Shown one piece after another: positions 51,957 through 61,852 of a stretch of DNA of 64,000 nucleotides. This stretch comes from SIG299 sp045531895 (GTDB taxonomy: Bacteria; Bacillota; Clostridia; Lachnospirales; Lachnospiraceae). Under the pieces are notes generated by a model. That model was not told where the DNA came from and made no database searches. It saw only the letters and a list, made by a program, of their open reading frames with translations. The stretch spans positions 1 to 64,000 of the forward strand of contig JAZSEW010000119.1 in NCBI GenBank assembly GCA_045531895.1, written 5' to 3'. Within the stretch, counting starts at the first letter, position 1. Every line of letters begins with the position of its first letter. Position numbers and translations under genes: made by a program.

Positions 51957-54794
51957 CTATTTTCCAAAATATAGTTTTTCAAAATCACCCATCGGTATCG
52001 GTCTGGAAAAATAGAAGCCCTGACCCATATTGCAGCCTGCTCTGGCAAGAAATTCTGCCTGCTCCTCTTCTTCTACACCCTCACAAATAACTTCCATGCG
52101 GTTATCCTTAATCAAGCGGATTACGTTGTTAAGCATGCCCTTGGTGATTTCAGAATCGCTGTGCTTTAAAAATTCCTTATCCAGCTTTACAATATCTGCA
52201 GGAAGCTCAGTTAACATACTTAAGGAAGAGTAGCCTGTTCCAAAGTCATCAATAGACACACCAAAGCCCCGGCGTTTGATTTCTTTCATAACTTCAATCA
52301 AAGCATCCTGGTCATCAATAAAAGCACTTTCCGTAATCTCGATTTCTATCATTCGGCTTTCTACACCATATGCATTCAACAGCTCCACCAGCTTATCTAC
52401 CAGATGCTCATCCTTAATATGATGACGCGACAGATTTACAGAAATCGGTACCAACGGATAGCCGGCCTCTTTCCATTTTTTCTGCTGCTTCAATACCTGC
52501 TCATACATGTAAAAGTCCAGTTGGACAATCTTCCCGCTCTTTTCCAATGCCGGAATAAAATCATTTGGCAATACAATCTCACCATCCGGTCTTACCCAGC
52601 GGGATAACCCCTCTGCACCGATCAGCTGACCGCTTTTCAGCGAAAACTTCGGCTGCAGATACAGCTGGAATTCGCAATTATCAATTGCTTCGTCTATCAT
52701 ATGCTGAATAGCAATTTCTCTCATACGATTTACACGCATGGACGGTTCAAACATTAAAATACCGGTTTCGCCCTTTTCCTTTAAAATTTTTCTGGCGGTA
52801 TTTGCATTGTCAATCGCCTGTATGATACCTGCCTCCGGATTGGAAATAATATAAATACCGGTACAGAGTTCCAGTTTACAGTCCATATACTTTTCATTCT
52901 GGGCTGCAATAAACTTATCATTCATGGAAATCGCCGTCTTATATAAGCTTTCCGGACTGTTAAACGTTATCAGAACAATAAAAGTGTCTGCATAATCACG
53001 GCATCCTGCCACGGCATACGGATTATGCTTTGCCACAAGATTTGCAAAATCCCGCAAAACTTCATCTCCGCAACGGTACCCATATACCTCATTAAAATAC
53101 TTAAAATGAACAAAATCCGTGGATACAACCGCATAGCAGATATCATCACCACACTGATTCAGCATTGTCTGGGCAACTTCTTTAAACTTCTCATACTTTA
53201 AAAGTCCGGTGACCTCATCCATGCTCTTCATCAGCTCAATTTTTTTGGCAATCTTTTCATAGGCGTATTCTCTTGCCAGATAATTGCCAACGATACGGGC
53301 AATCATGGAAAGGGACTGCTTTTCATCTTCTGTCCATTCTCTGACTTTATTATCTACATATGCAATATAGCCAAACACTTCACCTTCACTAAAAAACGGG
53401 CACTGATACAGCGCACGAACTCCCTTGCTGCTGTACATACGGTACAGAGGTCCGTCTTTAGGAAGTGCATAGGTATCGCGAAATTCCACCGGCTGGTTTT
53501 TCCTGTAATTATCACAGACACGCTTACGTTCCTCCGGTGTTACCATAACCTGGGCATCCGCATTGGTTTTTTTAGCAGAATTACTCCACAGATATGATAT
53601 TTCCGGCATACCCTGACTACTATATTCCCGCACAGACACTACCGCCAGATTAAAACGCTTTCCAACCTTCATCAGCAGCATATTCATGGCGCTCTTTAAG
53701 TCCTTACTGCCTTCCAGCAAATCCAACGCAAATTCTGTAATTTCCTCTGCACTGTTACGTTTTATATCCTTTGGCTCATCCGACAGCACCTGTTCCGAAC
53801 CCTCGGCAAATTTTTTCTTGATATATTCCGTGCAGATAGCATAATCATCCCTGCCGGTTTCTTTAATATAATACAAGGCACTGTCCGCATTCTTGAGCAT
53901 TTCCTCTATTGTCGTACCATCTACACCATAACAGGAAGCTCCTATGCTGCAGGTTACCTTATGTTCTTCTTCTGACAATGCAAACTCTCCGGCATACGTT
54001 TTCCGCACTTTTCTTATTTCCTCTTCCAGAGTATCCCTGTCTGTATTCGGAAGAAACACCGTAAATTCATCTCCGCCAAATCTTCCGATGGCTGCTGATT
54101 CACCAAATACTGTCCGCAACGCATCCGCCATGGCAACAATCGCCGTATCTCCATACAAATGTCCGTAATTATCATTAATCTGCTTAAATTTATCAATATC
54201 CACAATCAGCATGGCCGGAGTCAGATTTTCCCGTTCTGCACGTTTTAAAATCTCTTCCGCCCGTTCCTGAAAAGCAGCACGATTGAGCAAACCAGTCATG
54301 GAATCCCGCATTGCCTGGGCCTGTAAGCGAAGCTCTTCTTTCTTTTTTGTATCAATGTCTGTAACTTTTCCAAGCAGAGAAACCGGCCTGCCATCTCTTC
54401 CGTAAAGGATTTTAGAAGTAAGGGCAATCCACCGGTATTCCCCATTTCTCATTACCCGGACTTCCTTATGCACCGGTTCCAGGTTATGCATTTCTCTGCT
54501 TTCTTCAATCAGTGCTTTTTCATCCTCCGGATGTAATCCATCCAGTATCACAAAAGTTTTATCACCTTTTCTGCCTTCCTTAAACCGATAAATATCACCG
54601 CTTCCGCTAATCGTATGGAAGGTATGCTCTTTGATATTGTACTCATAAATCCAGTCGTCAAACAAGGATGAAATTAATTCTTTTTTCTCTTTTTCCAGTT
54701 CCAGTTCTTCCTGTAGCTCCTCTACCTGCTCCGGCAGAAAACTTTCATTTCGTTCTTTAAGTTTTTGATTTTCTGTCTTTTGTATATTCAGCAT
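51957..54794 (-). CDS. PAS-GGDEF-GAF-GGDEF-EAL cyclic-di-GMP protein
   Basis: The order in this roughly 945-residue cytoplasmic protein is an N-terminal coiled coil (about 8-45), a PAS domain (about 45-160), a GGDEF domain with intact RFGGDEF (about 165-335), a GAF-like domain (about 365-510), a second, degenerate GGDEF (about 525-690, where the signature reads GCRDYADTF) and an EAL domain (about 700-945). The EAL residues are present: EGLSR, VNLSRHH, DDFGTGYSSL, LDKEFL and QGF. The protein could therefore both make and degrade cyclic di-GMP, with the second GGDEF probably regulatory. The ATG at 54794 (after GGGGTGA) is preferred over the GTG at 54806. Confidence 0.9.
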   Translation of the reverse strand: MLNIQKTENQKLKERNESFLPEQVEELQEELELEKEKKELISSLFDDWIYEYNIKEHTFHTISGSGDIYRFKEGRKGDKTFVILDGLHPEDEKALIEESREMHNLEPVHKEVRVMRNGEYRWIALTSKILYGRDGRPVSLLGKVTDIDTKKKEELRLQAQAMRDSMTGLLNRAAFQERAEEILKRAERENLTPAMLIVDIDKFKQINDNYGHLYGDTAIVAMADALRTVFGESAAIGRFGGDEFTVFLPNTDRDTLEEEIRKVRKTYAGEFALSEEEHKVTCSIGASCYGVDGTTIEEMLKNADSALYYIKETGRDDYAICTEYIKKKFAEGSEQVLSDEPKDIKRNSAEEITEFALDLLEGSKDLKSAMNMLLMKVGKRFNLAVVSVREYSSQGMPEISYLWSNSAKKTNADAQVMVTPEERKRVCDNYRKNQPVEFRDTYALPKDGPLYRMYSSKGVRALYQCPFFSEGEVFGYIAYVDNKVREWTEDEKQSLSMIARIVGNYLAREYAYEKIAKKIELMKSMDEVTGLLKYEKFKEVAQTMLNQCGDDICYAVVSTDFVHFKYFNEVYGYRCGDEVLRDFANLVAKHNPYAVAGCRDYADTFIVLITFNSPESLYKTAISMNDKFIAAQNEKYMDCKLELCTGIYIISNPEAGIIQAIDNANTARKILKEKGETGILMFEPSMRVNRMREIAIQHMIDEAIDNCEFQLYLQPKFSLKSGQLIGAEGLSRWVRPDGEIVLPNDFIPALEKSGKIVQLDFYMYEQVLKQQKKWKEAGYPLVPISVNLSRHHIKDEHLVDKLVELLNAYGVESRMIEIEITESAFIDDQDALIEVMKEIKRRGFGVSIDDFGTGYSSLSMLTELPADIVKLDKEFLKHSDSEITKGMLNNVIRLIKDNRMEVICEGVEEEEQAEFLARAGCNMGQGFYFSRPIPMGDFEKLYFGK

Positions 54795-54875
54795 CCTACT
54801 GCTCACCCCATTTGTACAAATTTAAACCCCTGTTGTTCTCTTCATAACCATGCTTTAAAACAGCCTTCGGCTACA

Positions 54876-55565
54876 TTACACTTTAAAGCGGTATCCCTTG
54901 CCCCAGATTGTTTCGATATACTGTGGCTTTGCTGCATCTTCTTCAATTTTCTCACGAATTTTTTTGATATGCACCGTAACAGTAGCAATATCACCAAAGG
55001 ACTCCATATCCCAGATTTCCCGGAATAATTCATCCTTCGTAAATACTCTGTCCGGATGGGCTGCCAAAAAGCTCAACAAATCAAATTCCTTTGTTGTCAA
55101 AATTTTCTCTTCCTCATTAACATAAACCCTTCGGGATGTTTTGTCAATCTTCATACCCCGAATTTCAATAAGCTCATTCTCTTTTACATGACTTTTTACC
55201 AACCGTTCATATCTTGCCAGATGTGCCTTTACTCTTGCTACCAGTTCACTCGGGCTAAATGGTTTTGTCATATAATCATCGGCCCCAAGACCAAGACCAC
55301 GGATTTTGTCGATGTCCTCCTTCTTAGCCGATACCATCAGAATCGGAATATCCTTTTCCTCTCTGACCTGCCTGCAGATTTCAAAACCATCCAGCCCCGG
55401 CAGCATCAAATCTAAAATTACCAGTTGGTAATCACCATTCAAAGCTTCTGCAAGACCTGCCCTGCCTTCATTTATCATGGTAACCTGAAAACCGGACAGC
55501 TCCAGATAATCCTTTTCCAATTCCGCAATTGCAATTTCATCTTCTATAATTAATATATTGGCCAT
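54876..55565 (-). CDS. OmpR-family response regulator
   Basis: This 229-residue protein has a receiver domain with the phosphorylated Asp in VILDLMLPGLDG, acidic pocket IIEDE and Lys in MTKPF, followed by a winged-helix DNA-binding domain (VTVHIKKIREKIE, ETIWGKGYRF). It is activated by the kinase encoded one base upstream. Target genes are unknown; the pair resembles cell-envelope or antibiotic-stress systems common in Clostridia. Confidence 0.95.
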   Translation of the reverse strand: MANILIIEDEIAIAELEKDYLELSGFQVTMINEGRAGLAEALNGDYQLVILDLMLPGLDGFEICRQVREEKDIPILMVSAKKEDIDKIRGLGLGADDYMTKPFSPSELVARVKAHLARYERLVKSHVKENELIEIRGMKIDKTSRRVYVNEEEKILTTKEFDLLSFLAAHPDRVFTKDELFREIWDMESFGDIATVTVHIKKIREKIEEDAAKPQYIETIWGKGYRFKV

Positions 55566-55566
55566 T

Positions 55567-57072
55567 TTATTCCGCTCCCTTCTTTTCCGTTTTTTCTATT
55601 TTTCTTAAAGTAAATATCAGTTTTGTACCAACGCCAACTTCACTTTCTGCCCGGATACTGCCGCCATGTTCCTCAATAATCTTCTTTGCAATGGCAAGAC
55701 CGAGACCGCTGCCTCCCTGCTTGGAGTTTCTGGAAGCATCTGCCCGGTAAAATCTCTCAAAAATGTTCGGCAACGCACTTTCTGCAATTCCCTGACCATT
55801 GTCCTCCACTTCGATACGTACTTCCTTTTCTTCTTCCCACAGGGAAACCGTTATATGACCTTTTTCCTTGTCTCCACGATATTTCACGGCATTCCCGATG
55901 AGATTGTTCATAACACGGCGAAGCTGCTCCCTGTCACCCAGTACCTGCACATCTTCTCCTGCATTACTGAAATAATCCAAGGTTACATTTACCAGCTCCA
56001 GCTCAGGCCGGTTATCCTCCACACAGTCCTGAAAGTAATCATTGACCCGTACTTTTTCAAAGTGGTACGGTATATTATTAGTATCAATCTTTGTATAGAA
56101 CGAGAGCTCGTCCACCAGCGTTGTCATATCACTTGCCTTGGCATAAATGGTTCGTAAATATTTTTCCCGGCGCTCCGGTGTATCCGCCACACCGTCAATC
56201 AACCCTTCCGCATAGCCCTTAATGGCAGTCAGCGGAGTTTTGATGTCATGGGAAATATTACTGATAAGCTCCTTTAATTCCTGCTCATACTGAATCCGGA
56301 CTTCAATCTCCTTTTTCAGGTGAATTCTCATTTCTTCAAAATCGGCACACAGCTGTCCGATTTCATCATCGGAAATATTGTCCTGCAAAGAATAATCCAG
56401 ATTTCCCTCCTGCAGCTGTTTGGTTGCCCGTTTTAAAGCATTTAATGGTTTCAAAATCCCCTGATACAGCCATGCCACCAGAATGGACGCTGTAAAAATG
56501 ATAGTCATGATACTGCCGAAAATAACAACGGTAGCGGCACTTTTTAACCGCATCGCCATGGAATTTACATCCGTAATAATGTAAAAGCTACCCTCTTCTC
56601 CATCAGAGAAAGAAAAATTCTGCTGCTTTACAAGAAACGGAACACTGCCACTGACATAAACGCCACCATCATATGTTACTTCCAGACTCCCGGTATCCGG
56701 AATCTGATACCGGATAGTATCATAATGCATTTTATTTCCTACAAAAATCATCCTGTCTGCCTTTTCTACCAGCAGATAAGAAAAGCTTTCCAGAAGTTCT
56801 GCATTAAACACGGACATTCTGCTTTCTTCCTGAAACCGGTCCGGATATCTGACCGCCATAGTACTGAGCTCATTAAAGGTTGCCCTTGTCATCCGGTTTA
56901 AAATCTGTACCGGCTCCGTCACAATTTCCCAGTTGTCTGTATCGATACGGTATGTTTCTTCCATTGACTGTACCTGTCTTGCAAGAATCACAGAACCAAT
57001 GGTACCAATCATACTGCAGGGAAGCAGAATGATTATTAAAAAAGCCGCGAAAAGCCTGTTCTTTAACTTCAT
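55567..57072 (-). CDS. sensor histidine kinase with HAMP domain
   Basis: This 501-residue membrane kinase has two membrane segments (about 8-28 and 180-205) around an extracytoplasmic sensor, then a HAMP domain, the H-box NISHDIKTPLTAIKGYAEGL and ATPase motifs (NNLIGNAVKY, DNGQGI, GSGLGLAIAKKI). It phosphorylates the response regulator encoded immediately downstream. The ATG at 57072 with AGGAGG is preferred to the frame's earlier start at 57096. Confidence 0.95.
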   Translation of the reverse strand: MKLKNRLFAAFLIIILLPCSMIGTIGSVILARQVQSMEETYRIDTDNWEIVTEPVQILNRMTRATFNELSTMAVRYPDRFQEESRMSVFNAELLESFSYLLVEKADRMIFVGNKMHYDTIRYQIPDTGSLEVTYDGGVYVSGSVPFLVKQQNFSFSDGEEGSFYIITDVNSMAMRLKSAATVVIFGSIMTIIFTASILVAWLYQGILKPLNALKRATKQLQEGNLDYSLQDNISDDEIGQLCADFEEMRIHLKKEIEVRIQYEQELKELISNISHDIKTPLTAIKGYAEGLIDGVADTPERREKYLRTIYAKASDMTTLVDELSFYTKIDTNNIPYHFEKVRVNDYFQDCVEDNRPELELVNVTLDYFSNAGEDVQVLGDREQLRRVMNNLIGNAVKYRGDKEKGHITVSLWEEEKEVRIEVEDNGQGIAESALPNIFERFYRADASRNSKQGGSGLGLAIAKKIIEEHGGSIRAESEVGVGTKLIFTLRKIEKTEKKGAE

Positions 57073-57210
57073 TGTCCCTCCTAAAAAATCGGTCATACAA
57101 ACAACATGTCATCTTACCATCAGTATACCATATTTTTTCTATTTATTCAGCCCGATTTTATTATTATTTCCTAAACTTTTCATAAACCGCTCCAAAAACG
57201 CAGTTTTTAC

Positions 57211-57239
57211 TTGACAAAAATCAAAAAATGGCGCATACT
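57211..57239 (+). promoter_or_regulatory. promoter of metK riboswitch transcript
   Basis: A perfect -35 TTGACA (57211-57216) and CATACT (57234-57239) are separated by 17 bases, about 25 bases before the riboswitch. The 398-base gap 57073-57470 holds this promoter, the SAM riboswitch and its terminator. Confidence 0.75.
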
Positions 57240-57264
57240 CAAGCTACAGAAAAGTTAGCATAGA

Positions 57265-57364
57265 CTCTTATTCAGAGTGACGGAGAGTAAAGACTCAGTG
57301 AAGTCACGGCAACCCCCGGAAGCGGAAAGGTGCCAAGTTGAGCGAGTAATCGAACAATAAGAGG
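57265..57364 (+). promoter_or_regulatory. SAM-I (S-box) riboswitch
   Basis: The P1 stem CTCTTATT/AATAAGAG closes a 100-base domain. It contains the S-box signatures CAGAGTGACGGAGAG, CGGCAACC, and AAGGTGCCAA followed by the GAGCGAGTAATCGAAC region. It binds S-adenosylmethionine and controls metK. The P1 3' strand CAATAAG (57355-57361) is perfectly complementary to CTTATTG (57391-57397) in the terminator, so SAM binding should free the terminator and switch the gene off. Confidence 0.95.
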
Positions 57365-57385
57365 ATTTGGTATCAGATATTCCAG

Positions 57386-57414
57386 GTCCGCTTATTGCGG
57401 ACTTTTCTTGTTTT
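57386..57414 (+). terminator. riboswitch-controlled terminator of metK
   Basis: A GTCCGC/GCGGAC stem (57386-57391 with 57397-57402) around the loop TTATT is followed by TTTTCTTGTTTT. The loop and flanking bases overlap the antiterminator pairing with the riboswitch P1 strand. Confidence 0.88.
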
Positions 57415-57470
57415 ATAAGTTACTATTATCCCGCGCCAAGAGCGCACCTACTTAAGAAAGGAATTAAGTT

Positions 57471-58658
57471 ATGAGCAAAAGATTATTTACATCCGAATCC
57501 GTAACCGAGGGACATCCAGATAAAATCTGTGATGCCATCTCTGACTCCGTTCTGGACGCTTTACTCGAGCAGGATCCAATGAGCCGTGTAGCCTGCGAAA
57601 CCGCCTGCACCACCGGTCTCGTTCTTGTTATGGGCGAAATCACAACAAAGGCAAACGTAGACTTCCAGAAAATCGTTCGCGATACCATTTGTGAAATCGG
57701 TTACAACAATGGTGATTATGGTTTTGACGGTAACACCTGCGGTGTTATGATTGCACTGGACAAGCAGTCCACCGATATTGCTATGGGCGTTGACAAGGCT
57801 TTAGAAGCAAAAGAAAATAAAATGACCGACGAAGACATCGATGCTATCGGTGCCGGCGATCAGGGTATGATGTTCGGTTATGCTACCGATGAAACCGAGG
57901 AATATATGCCTTATCCTATTTCCCTCGCTCACAAGCTTACCCTGCAGTTAACCAAGGTAAGAAAAGACGGCACACTGCCATATCTTCGTCCGGACGGCAA
58001 GTCTCAGGTAACTATAGAATATGATGACGAAGGAAAACCGGTTCATATCAATGCAGTTGTATTATCCACACAGCATGCACCGGAAATTCCACAGGAGCAG
58101 ATTCATGCCGACATCCAGAAATATGTCTTTGACCCTGTACTTCCGGCAGACATGATTGACGCTGACACCAAATACTTTATCAATCCAACCGGTCGTTTTG
58201 TTATCGGTGGTCCAAACGGTGACAGCGGTCTTACCGGCCGTAAGATTATCGTAGATACCTACGGTGGTTATGCAAGACACGGCGGCGGTGCTTTCTCCGG
58301 TAAGGACTGCACCAAGGTTGACCGTTCTGCCTGCTACGCTGCACGTTACGTTGCAAAGAACCTGGTTGCCGCAGGTCTCGCAAAGCGCTGCGAAATCCAG
58401 TTATCCTATGCTATCGGTGTAGCTCACCCAACCTCCGTTATGGTTGATACTTTCGGTACCGGCGTAAAGTCTGAGGCTGAATTAGAAGCAATCATCCGTG
58501 AAAACTTTGACTTACGTCCGGCAGGTATTATCAAGATGCTTGATTTAAGAAGACCTATCTACAAACAGACCTCTGCTTATGGTCACTTCGGAAGAAACGA
58601 TTTAAATCTTCCTTGGGAAGCATTAGATAAAGTAGACGCACTGAAAAAGTATTTATAA
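57471..58658 (+). CDS. metK: S-adenosylmethionine synthetase
   Basis: This 395-residue cytoplasmic enzyme makes S-adenosylmethionine from methionine and ATP. Signatures are TSESVTEGHPDKICDAISD at the N-terminus, GAGDQGMMFGYA and GGGAFSGKDCTKVDRS. Length is standard. The start follows AAGAAAGGAATTAAGTT. The SAM-I riboswitch upstream gives feedback repression by the product. The HD-GYP gene 30 bases downstream has no separate promoter visible and may share the transcript. Confidence 0.98.
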   Translation: MSKRLFTSESVTEGHPDKICDAISDSVLDALLEQDPMSRVACETACTTGLVLVMGEITTKANVDFQKIVRDTICEIGYNNGDYGFDGNTCGVMIALDKQSTDIAMGVDKALEAKENKMTDEDIDAIGAGDQGMMFGYATDETEEYMPYPISLAHKLTLQLTKVRKDGTLPYLRPDGKSQVTIEYDDEGKPVHINAVVLSTQHAPEIPQEQIHADIQKYVFDPVLPADMIDADTKYFINPTGRFVIGGPNGDSGLTGRKIIVDTYGGYARHGGGAFSGKDCTKVDRSACYAARYVAKNLVAAGLAKRCEIQLSYAIGVAHPTSVMVDTFGTGVKSEAELEAIIRENFDLRPAGIIKMLDLRRPIYKQTSAYGHFGRNDLNLPWEALDKVDALKKYL

Positions 58659-58688
58659 TAAATTTTCTTCCCGCCAGGAGGCAGAACA

Positions 58689-59789
58689 ATGAATGAACTA
58701 ATGAAATTAAAAACTTCCTTTTTGGAACCGGGTATGATTGTCGGAAAAGATATCTATTCTTCCTCCGATTATCTGATTGCCGGTGAAGGCACCGTACTGA
58801 CAGACCGTATGATTACCAGACTGAAATTTTATTCTGTCCCGGAAATTGTCATTGTCACCCCGGAGTCTCTGCAAAAAAAAGAGAAAAAACAGACAGCCAG
58901 TACAGTTCCTGCCTCTTATGTGGGTAAAGTGAAATCCAGTCCGGAATACCGGTCCTTTACCAAAACCTTTTACAGTTCCTTTGTCTCTTATAAAGGGCAG
59001 CTAAATGAAGTGGTTCAAAATAACGCACCGTTAGACACCGACAGCCTGTTGGCAGATGTTTCAAAGATTTTTGCTTCCTGCAAAAATCCAAATGCATTAC
59101 TGGACATGATGATGTGCATCCGCAATCTGGACGATGCTACCTATGTTCACAGCATGAACGTTGCATTAATTTGTAACCTGTTTGCCCATTGGCTGAAATA
59201 TAATGAGCAGGATACAAAGATACTGACTCTTGCCGGTCTTTTACACGACATCGGAAAAATGAAAATCCCTCCGGAAATCATAAAAAAACCGGGGAAGCTG
59301 ACCGATGACGAATACCGTATTATTCAGGAACATCCGACTCTTGGCTACAATATTTTAAAAGAAAAAAATATTGACCCCCGAATCTGCAACGCAGCACTTA
59401 TGCATCATGAGCGTTGCAATGGTCGCGGCTATCCAAAGGGACTTACCTCTTCAGATATTGATCCATTCGCCAAAATTGTTGCTATCGCAGATGTTTATGA
59501 TGCCCTGACAGCAGCCCGGGTTTATCGTGGTCCTATCTGTCCATTGGAAGTGGTTGGAATATTCCAGTCAGAGGGTCTGACTATTTATGACCCTGCCTAC
59601 TTAATGGTCTTTCTGGATCAGATTATGTACTCCTATCTGAATTATACAATTAAATTAAGCAATGGAGATACCGGAAGAATTATTCTGATGCAGCGAAATT
59701 CCTTAAGCAAACCTGTTATTTCATTGTCAGACGGTACTTGTATTGATTTAAGAGATTATCCTGATTTACACATCACCGGCGTAATATAG
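58689..59789 (+). CDS. HD-GYP domain phosphodiesterase
   Basis: This 366-residue protein has an N-terminal adaptor region (about 1-110) followed by an HD-GYP domain. The metal-binding HD is in LLHDIGKMKIP and the family signature appears as MHHERCNGRGYP. HD-GYP enzymes hydrolyse cyclic di-GMP to GMP or pGpG in the cytoplasm. The start follows CAGGAGG. With the GGDEF-EAL gene 4 kb away it makes this region the cyclic-di-GMP part of the window. Placement behind a SAM-controlled promoter could tie its level to methionine status. Confidence 0.92.
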   Translation: MNELMKLKTSFLEPGMIVGKDIYSSSDYLIAGEGTVLTDRMITRLKFYSVPEIVIVTPESLQKKEKKQTASTVPASYVGKVKSSPEYRSFTKTFYSSFVSYKGQLNEVVQNNAPLDTDSLLADVSKIFASCKNPNALLDMMMCIRNLDDATYVHSMNVALICNLFAHWLKYNEQDTKILTLAGLLHDIGKMKIPPEIIKKPGKLTDDEYRIIQEHPTLGYNILKEKNIDPRICNAALMHHERCNGRGYPKGLTSSDIDPFAKIVAIADVYDALTAARVYRGPICPLEVVGIFQSEGLTIYDPAYLMVFLDQIMYSYLNYTIKLSNGDTGRIILMQRNSLSKPVISLSDGTCIDLRDYPDLHITGVI

Positions 59790-59800
59790 TTGAAACGAAA

Positions 59801-59860
59801 AGAGAGATTCCAAACTACGGCCTTTGGCCGAGGGGAAAAGTTTGGGATCTCTCTTCTTCT
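59801..59860. terminator. bidirectional terminator between HD-GYP gene and murA
   Basis: A 16-bp stem with one mismatch (59801-59816 with 59839-59854) encloses a small CGGCC/GGCCG hairpin. On the minus strand the stem is followed by TTTTCGTTT, suiting murA; on the plus strand by TCTTCTTCT. Confidence 0.78.
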
Positions 59861-59878
59861 ATCAGCTTATTTTTACAT

Positions 59879-61177
59879 CTAACTAACTTTGAGTTTGAAT
59901 TTCTGCACTGCTCGTTCATCCTCGGAATCGACCTTTTCGATATGAGCTCCAAGTCCGCAAAGCTTGCCCTCGAAATTTTCATATCCTCGTTCCACGAACT
60001 GAATCTGCTCTACTACAGTAAAGCCCTCTGCTACTAAGCCCGCAATTACTAAAGCTGCACCTGCTCGTAAATCGGGTGCACTCACGGTAGCTCCGGTTAC
60101 ACTGCCAACACCATCAATAATCGCGGTATTGCCCTCCACCTTAATGGAAGCTCCCATGCGGACTAATTCATCCACATACTTAAACCGGCTTTCAAACATG
60201 CTTTCCGTTACAATACTGGTACCCTCAGAAAGAGCCAGAAGAGTTGTAATCTGCGCCTGCATATCCGTCGGAAAACCCGGATACGGAAGAGTCTTGACAT
60301 GAGTATGACCAAGACGCTTTGTAGCTACTACGCGAACAGCGTCATCAAATTCCTCTACAAACGCACCGATTTCCTCTAATTTTGCAGAAATCGCCTCCAG
60401 ATGCTTTGGGATTACGTTACGGATAGTAACATCGCCCTTGGTAGCTGCTGCTGCCAGCATGAAGGTTCCAGCCTCGATCTGGTCCGGGATGATAGAATAA
60501 GTACTGCTGTGAAGCTTAGTCACACCGGTGATACGGATTACATCGGTACCGGCACCCTTAATATTGGCACCCATGCTGTTTAAAAAGTTGGCAACATCTA
60601 CAACGTGCGGCTCTTTTGCAGCATTCTCCAATATGGTCTGACCCTCTGCCAGACAGGCTGCCAGCATAATGTTGATAGTAGCACCAACACTGGCAATATC
60701 CAGATAGATATGACTACCTTCCAGTTTCTTTGCTTCTGCAATTACCATGCCGTGTTGAATTGCCACATTGGCACCCAGTGCTTCGAAGCCCTTGATGTGC
60801 TGATCAATCGGTCGATTTCCGATATTACAGCCACCAGGTAATACTACCTGAGTTTTCTTAAAACGGCCCAGTAATGCTCCAATCAGATAATAAGACGCTC
60901 TGATTTTTCTGATATATTCATCATCCACAGCCATTGGATGTACGTTTGCACTATTAATAATTACGGTATGTGCATCTACACGCTCGATATCGGCACCAAT
61001 TCCTTCAATTGCCTGCAATAATACATTAATATCCCGAATATCCGGCAGATTCTTAATACATACCGTTTCTTCCGTTAATACAGCTGCCGCCAGAATACCC
61101 AGCGCAGAATTTTTAGCTCCACTTATAACAACTTCGCCGGCCAGCGGTGTGCCGCCTTTGATTATATATTGATCCAT
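59879..61177 (-). CDS. murA: UDP-N-acetylglucosamine 1-carboxyvinyltransferase
   Basis: This 432-residue cytoplasmic enzyme transfers enolpyruvate from phosphoenolpyruvate to UDP-GlcNAc, the first committed step of peptidoglycan synthesis and the fosfomycin target. The catalytic cysteine is kept in LPGGCNIGNRPID. The N-terminus IIKGGTPLAGEVVISGAKNSAL is typical. The ATG at 61177 follows GAGGTG; an upstream in-frame start at 61201 lacks support. Confidence 0.96.
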   Translation of the reverse strand: MDQYIIKGGTPLAGEVVISGAKNSALGILAAAVLTEETVCIKNLPDIRDINVLLQAIEGIGADIERVDAHTVIINSANVHPMAVDDEYIRKIRASYYLIGALLGRFKKTQVVLPGGCNIGNRPIDQHIKGFEALGANVAIQHGMVIAEAKKLEGSHIYLDIASVGATINIMLAACLAEGQTILENAAKEPHVVDVANFLNSMGANIKGAGTDVIRITGVTKLHSSTYSIIPDQIEAGTFMLAAAATKGDVTIRNVIPKHLEAISAKLEEIGAFVEEFDDAVRVVATKRLGHTHVKTLPYPGFPTDMQAQITTLLALSEGTSIVTESMFESRFKYVDELVRMGASIKVEGNTAIIDGVGSVTGATVSAPDLRAGAALVIAGLVAEGFTVVEQIQFVERGYENFEGKLCGLGAHIEKVDSEDERAVQKFKLKVS

Positions 61178-61262
61178 GTTTACACCTCGGTTAAATTCCA
61201 AATACTTAGTAACTATACTCGATTATGCCACATTTGTAAAGTGTTTTTTTCGGATTCGTAAA

Positions 61263-61769
61263 TTATTTTCCGATTTGCGCCCTTACTTTATCCAATGTTT
61301 CGCCAATATCCATCCCGTCACATTCCACAATATAGTCTGCGTAGGCTTCATACAACGGACACCGTTCTTTATATATTTCCCGTAACGTCTGCTCCGGTTT
61401 AAACACCACCCCACGTTTCGTTAAATCGCCCAGCCGTTTTGATACACTGCGATAAGAGAGCTTCAGATACACCACGTCAGCAATTTCTTTAAAATGTTCC
61501 ATTGCTTCCCTGCCATATACAACACTCCCTCCCGGTGCTATTACGGATTTTTCCGCCACCAGGGATGCATTTACCTGATTTTCAATTTGGACGAACCGTT
61601 CCGTTCCTTCCTGCATGATAATTTCATTTAAAAGCCTGCCTTCCTGCTCCTGTATCAGCAAATCCGTATCCACAAACCTCATTCCCAGACGCTTTGCCAG
61701 CAATACTCCTACCGTACTCTTTCCGGAGCCGGGCATACCAAGCAGTACAATATTTGATTTCTTTTGCAT
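61263..61769 (-). CDS. aroK: shikimate kinase
   Basis: This 168-residue protein has the P-loop GMPGSGKSTVG, the shikimate-binding DTD motif (RFVDTDLLIQ) and the GGS motif (APGGSVVYG) of shikimate kinase, which phosphorylates shikimate in aromatic amino-acid synthesis. The lid region contains RGVVFKPEQTLREIYKER with conserved arginines. The start follows GAGAGGAAAA. The gene stands alone, away from other aro genes. Confidence 0.88.
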   Translation of the reverse strand: MQKKSNIVLLGMPGSGKSTVGVLLAKRLGMRFVDTDLLIQEQEGRLLNEIIMQEGTERFVQIENQVNASLVAEKSVIAPGGSVVYGREAMEHFKEIADVVYLKLSYRSVSKRLGDLTKRGVVFKPEQTLREIYKERCPLYEAYADYIVECDGMDIGETLDKVRAQIGK

Positions 61770-61852
61770 AATGATTTATTTTCCTCTCTGTTCAAAATCA
61801 AAAGAATGTGTTACACTATAAGTAGTATACACAAAAAGGGAGGTTCCGTCGC

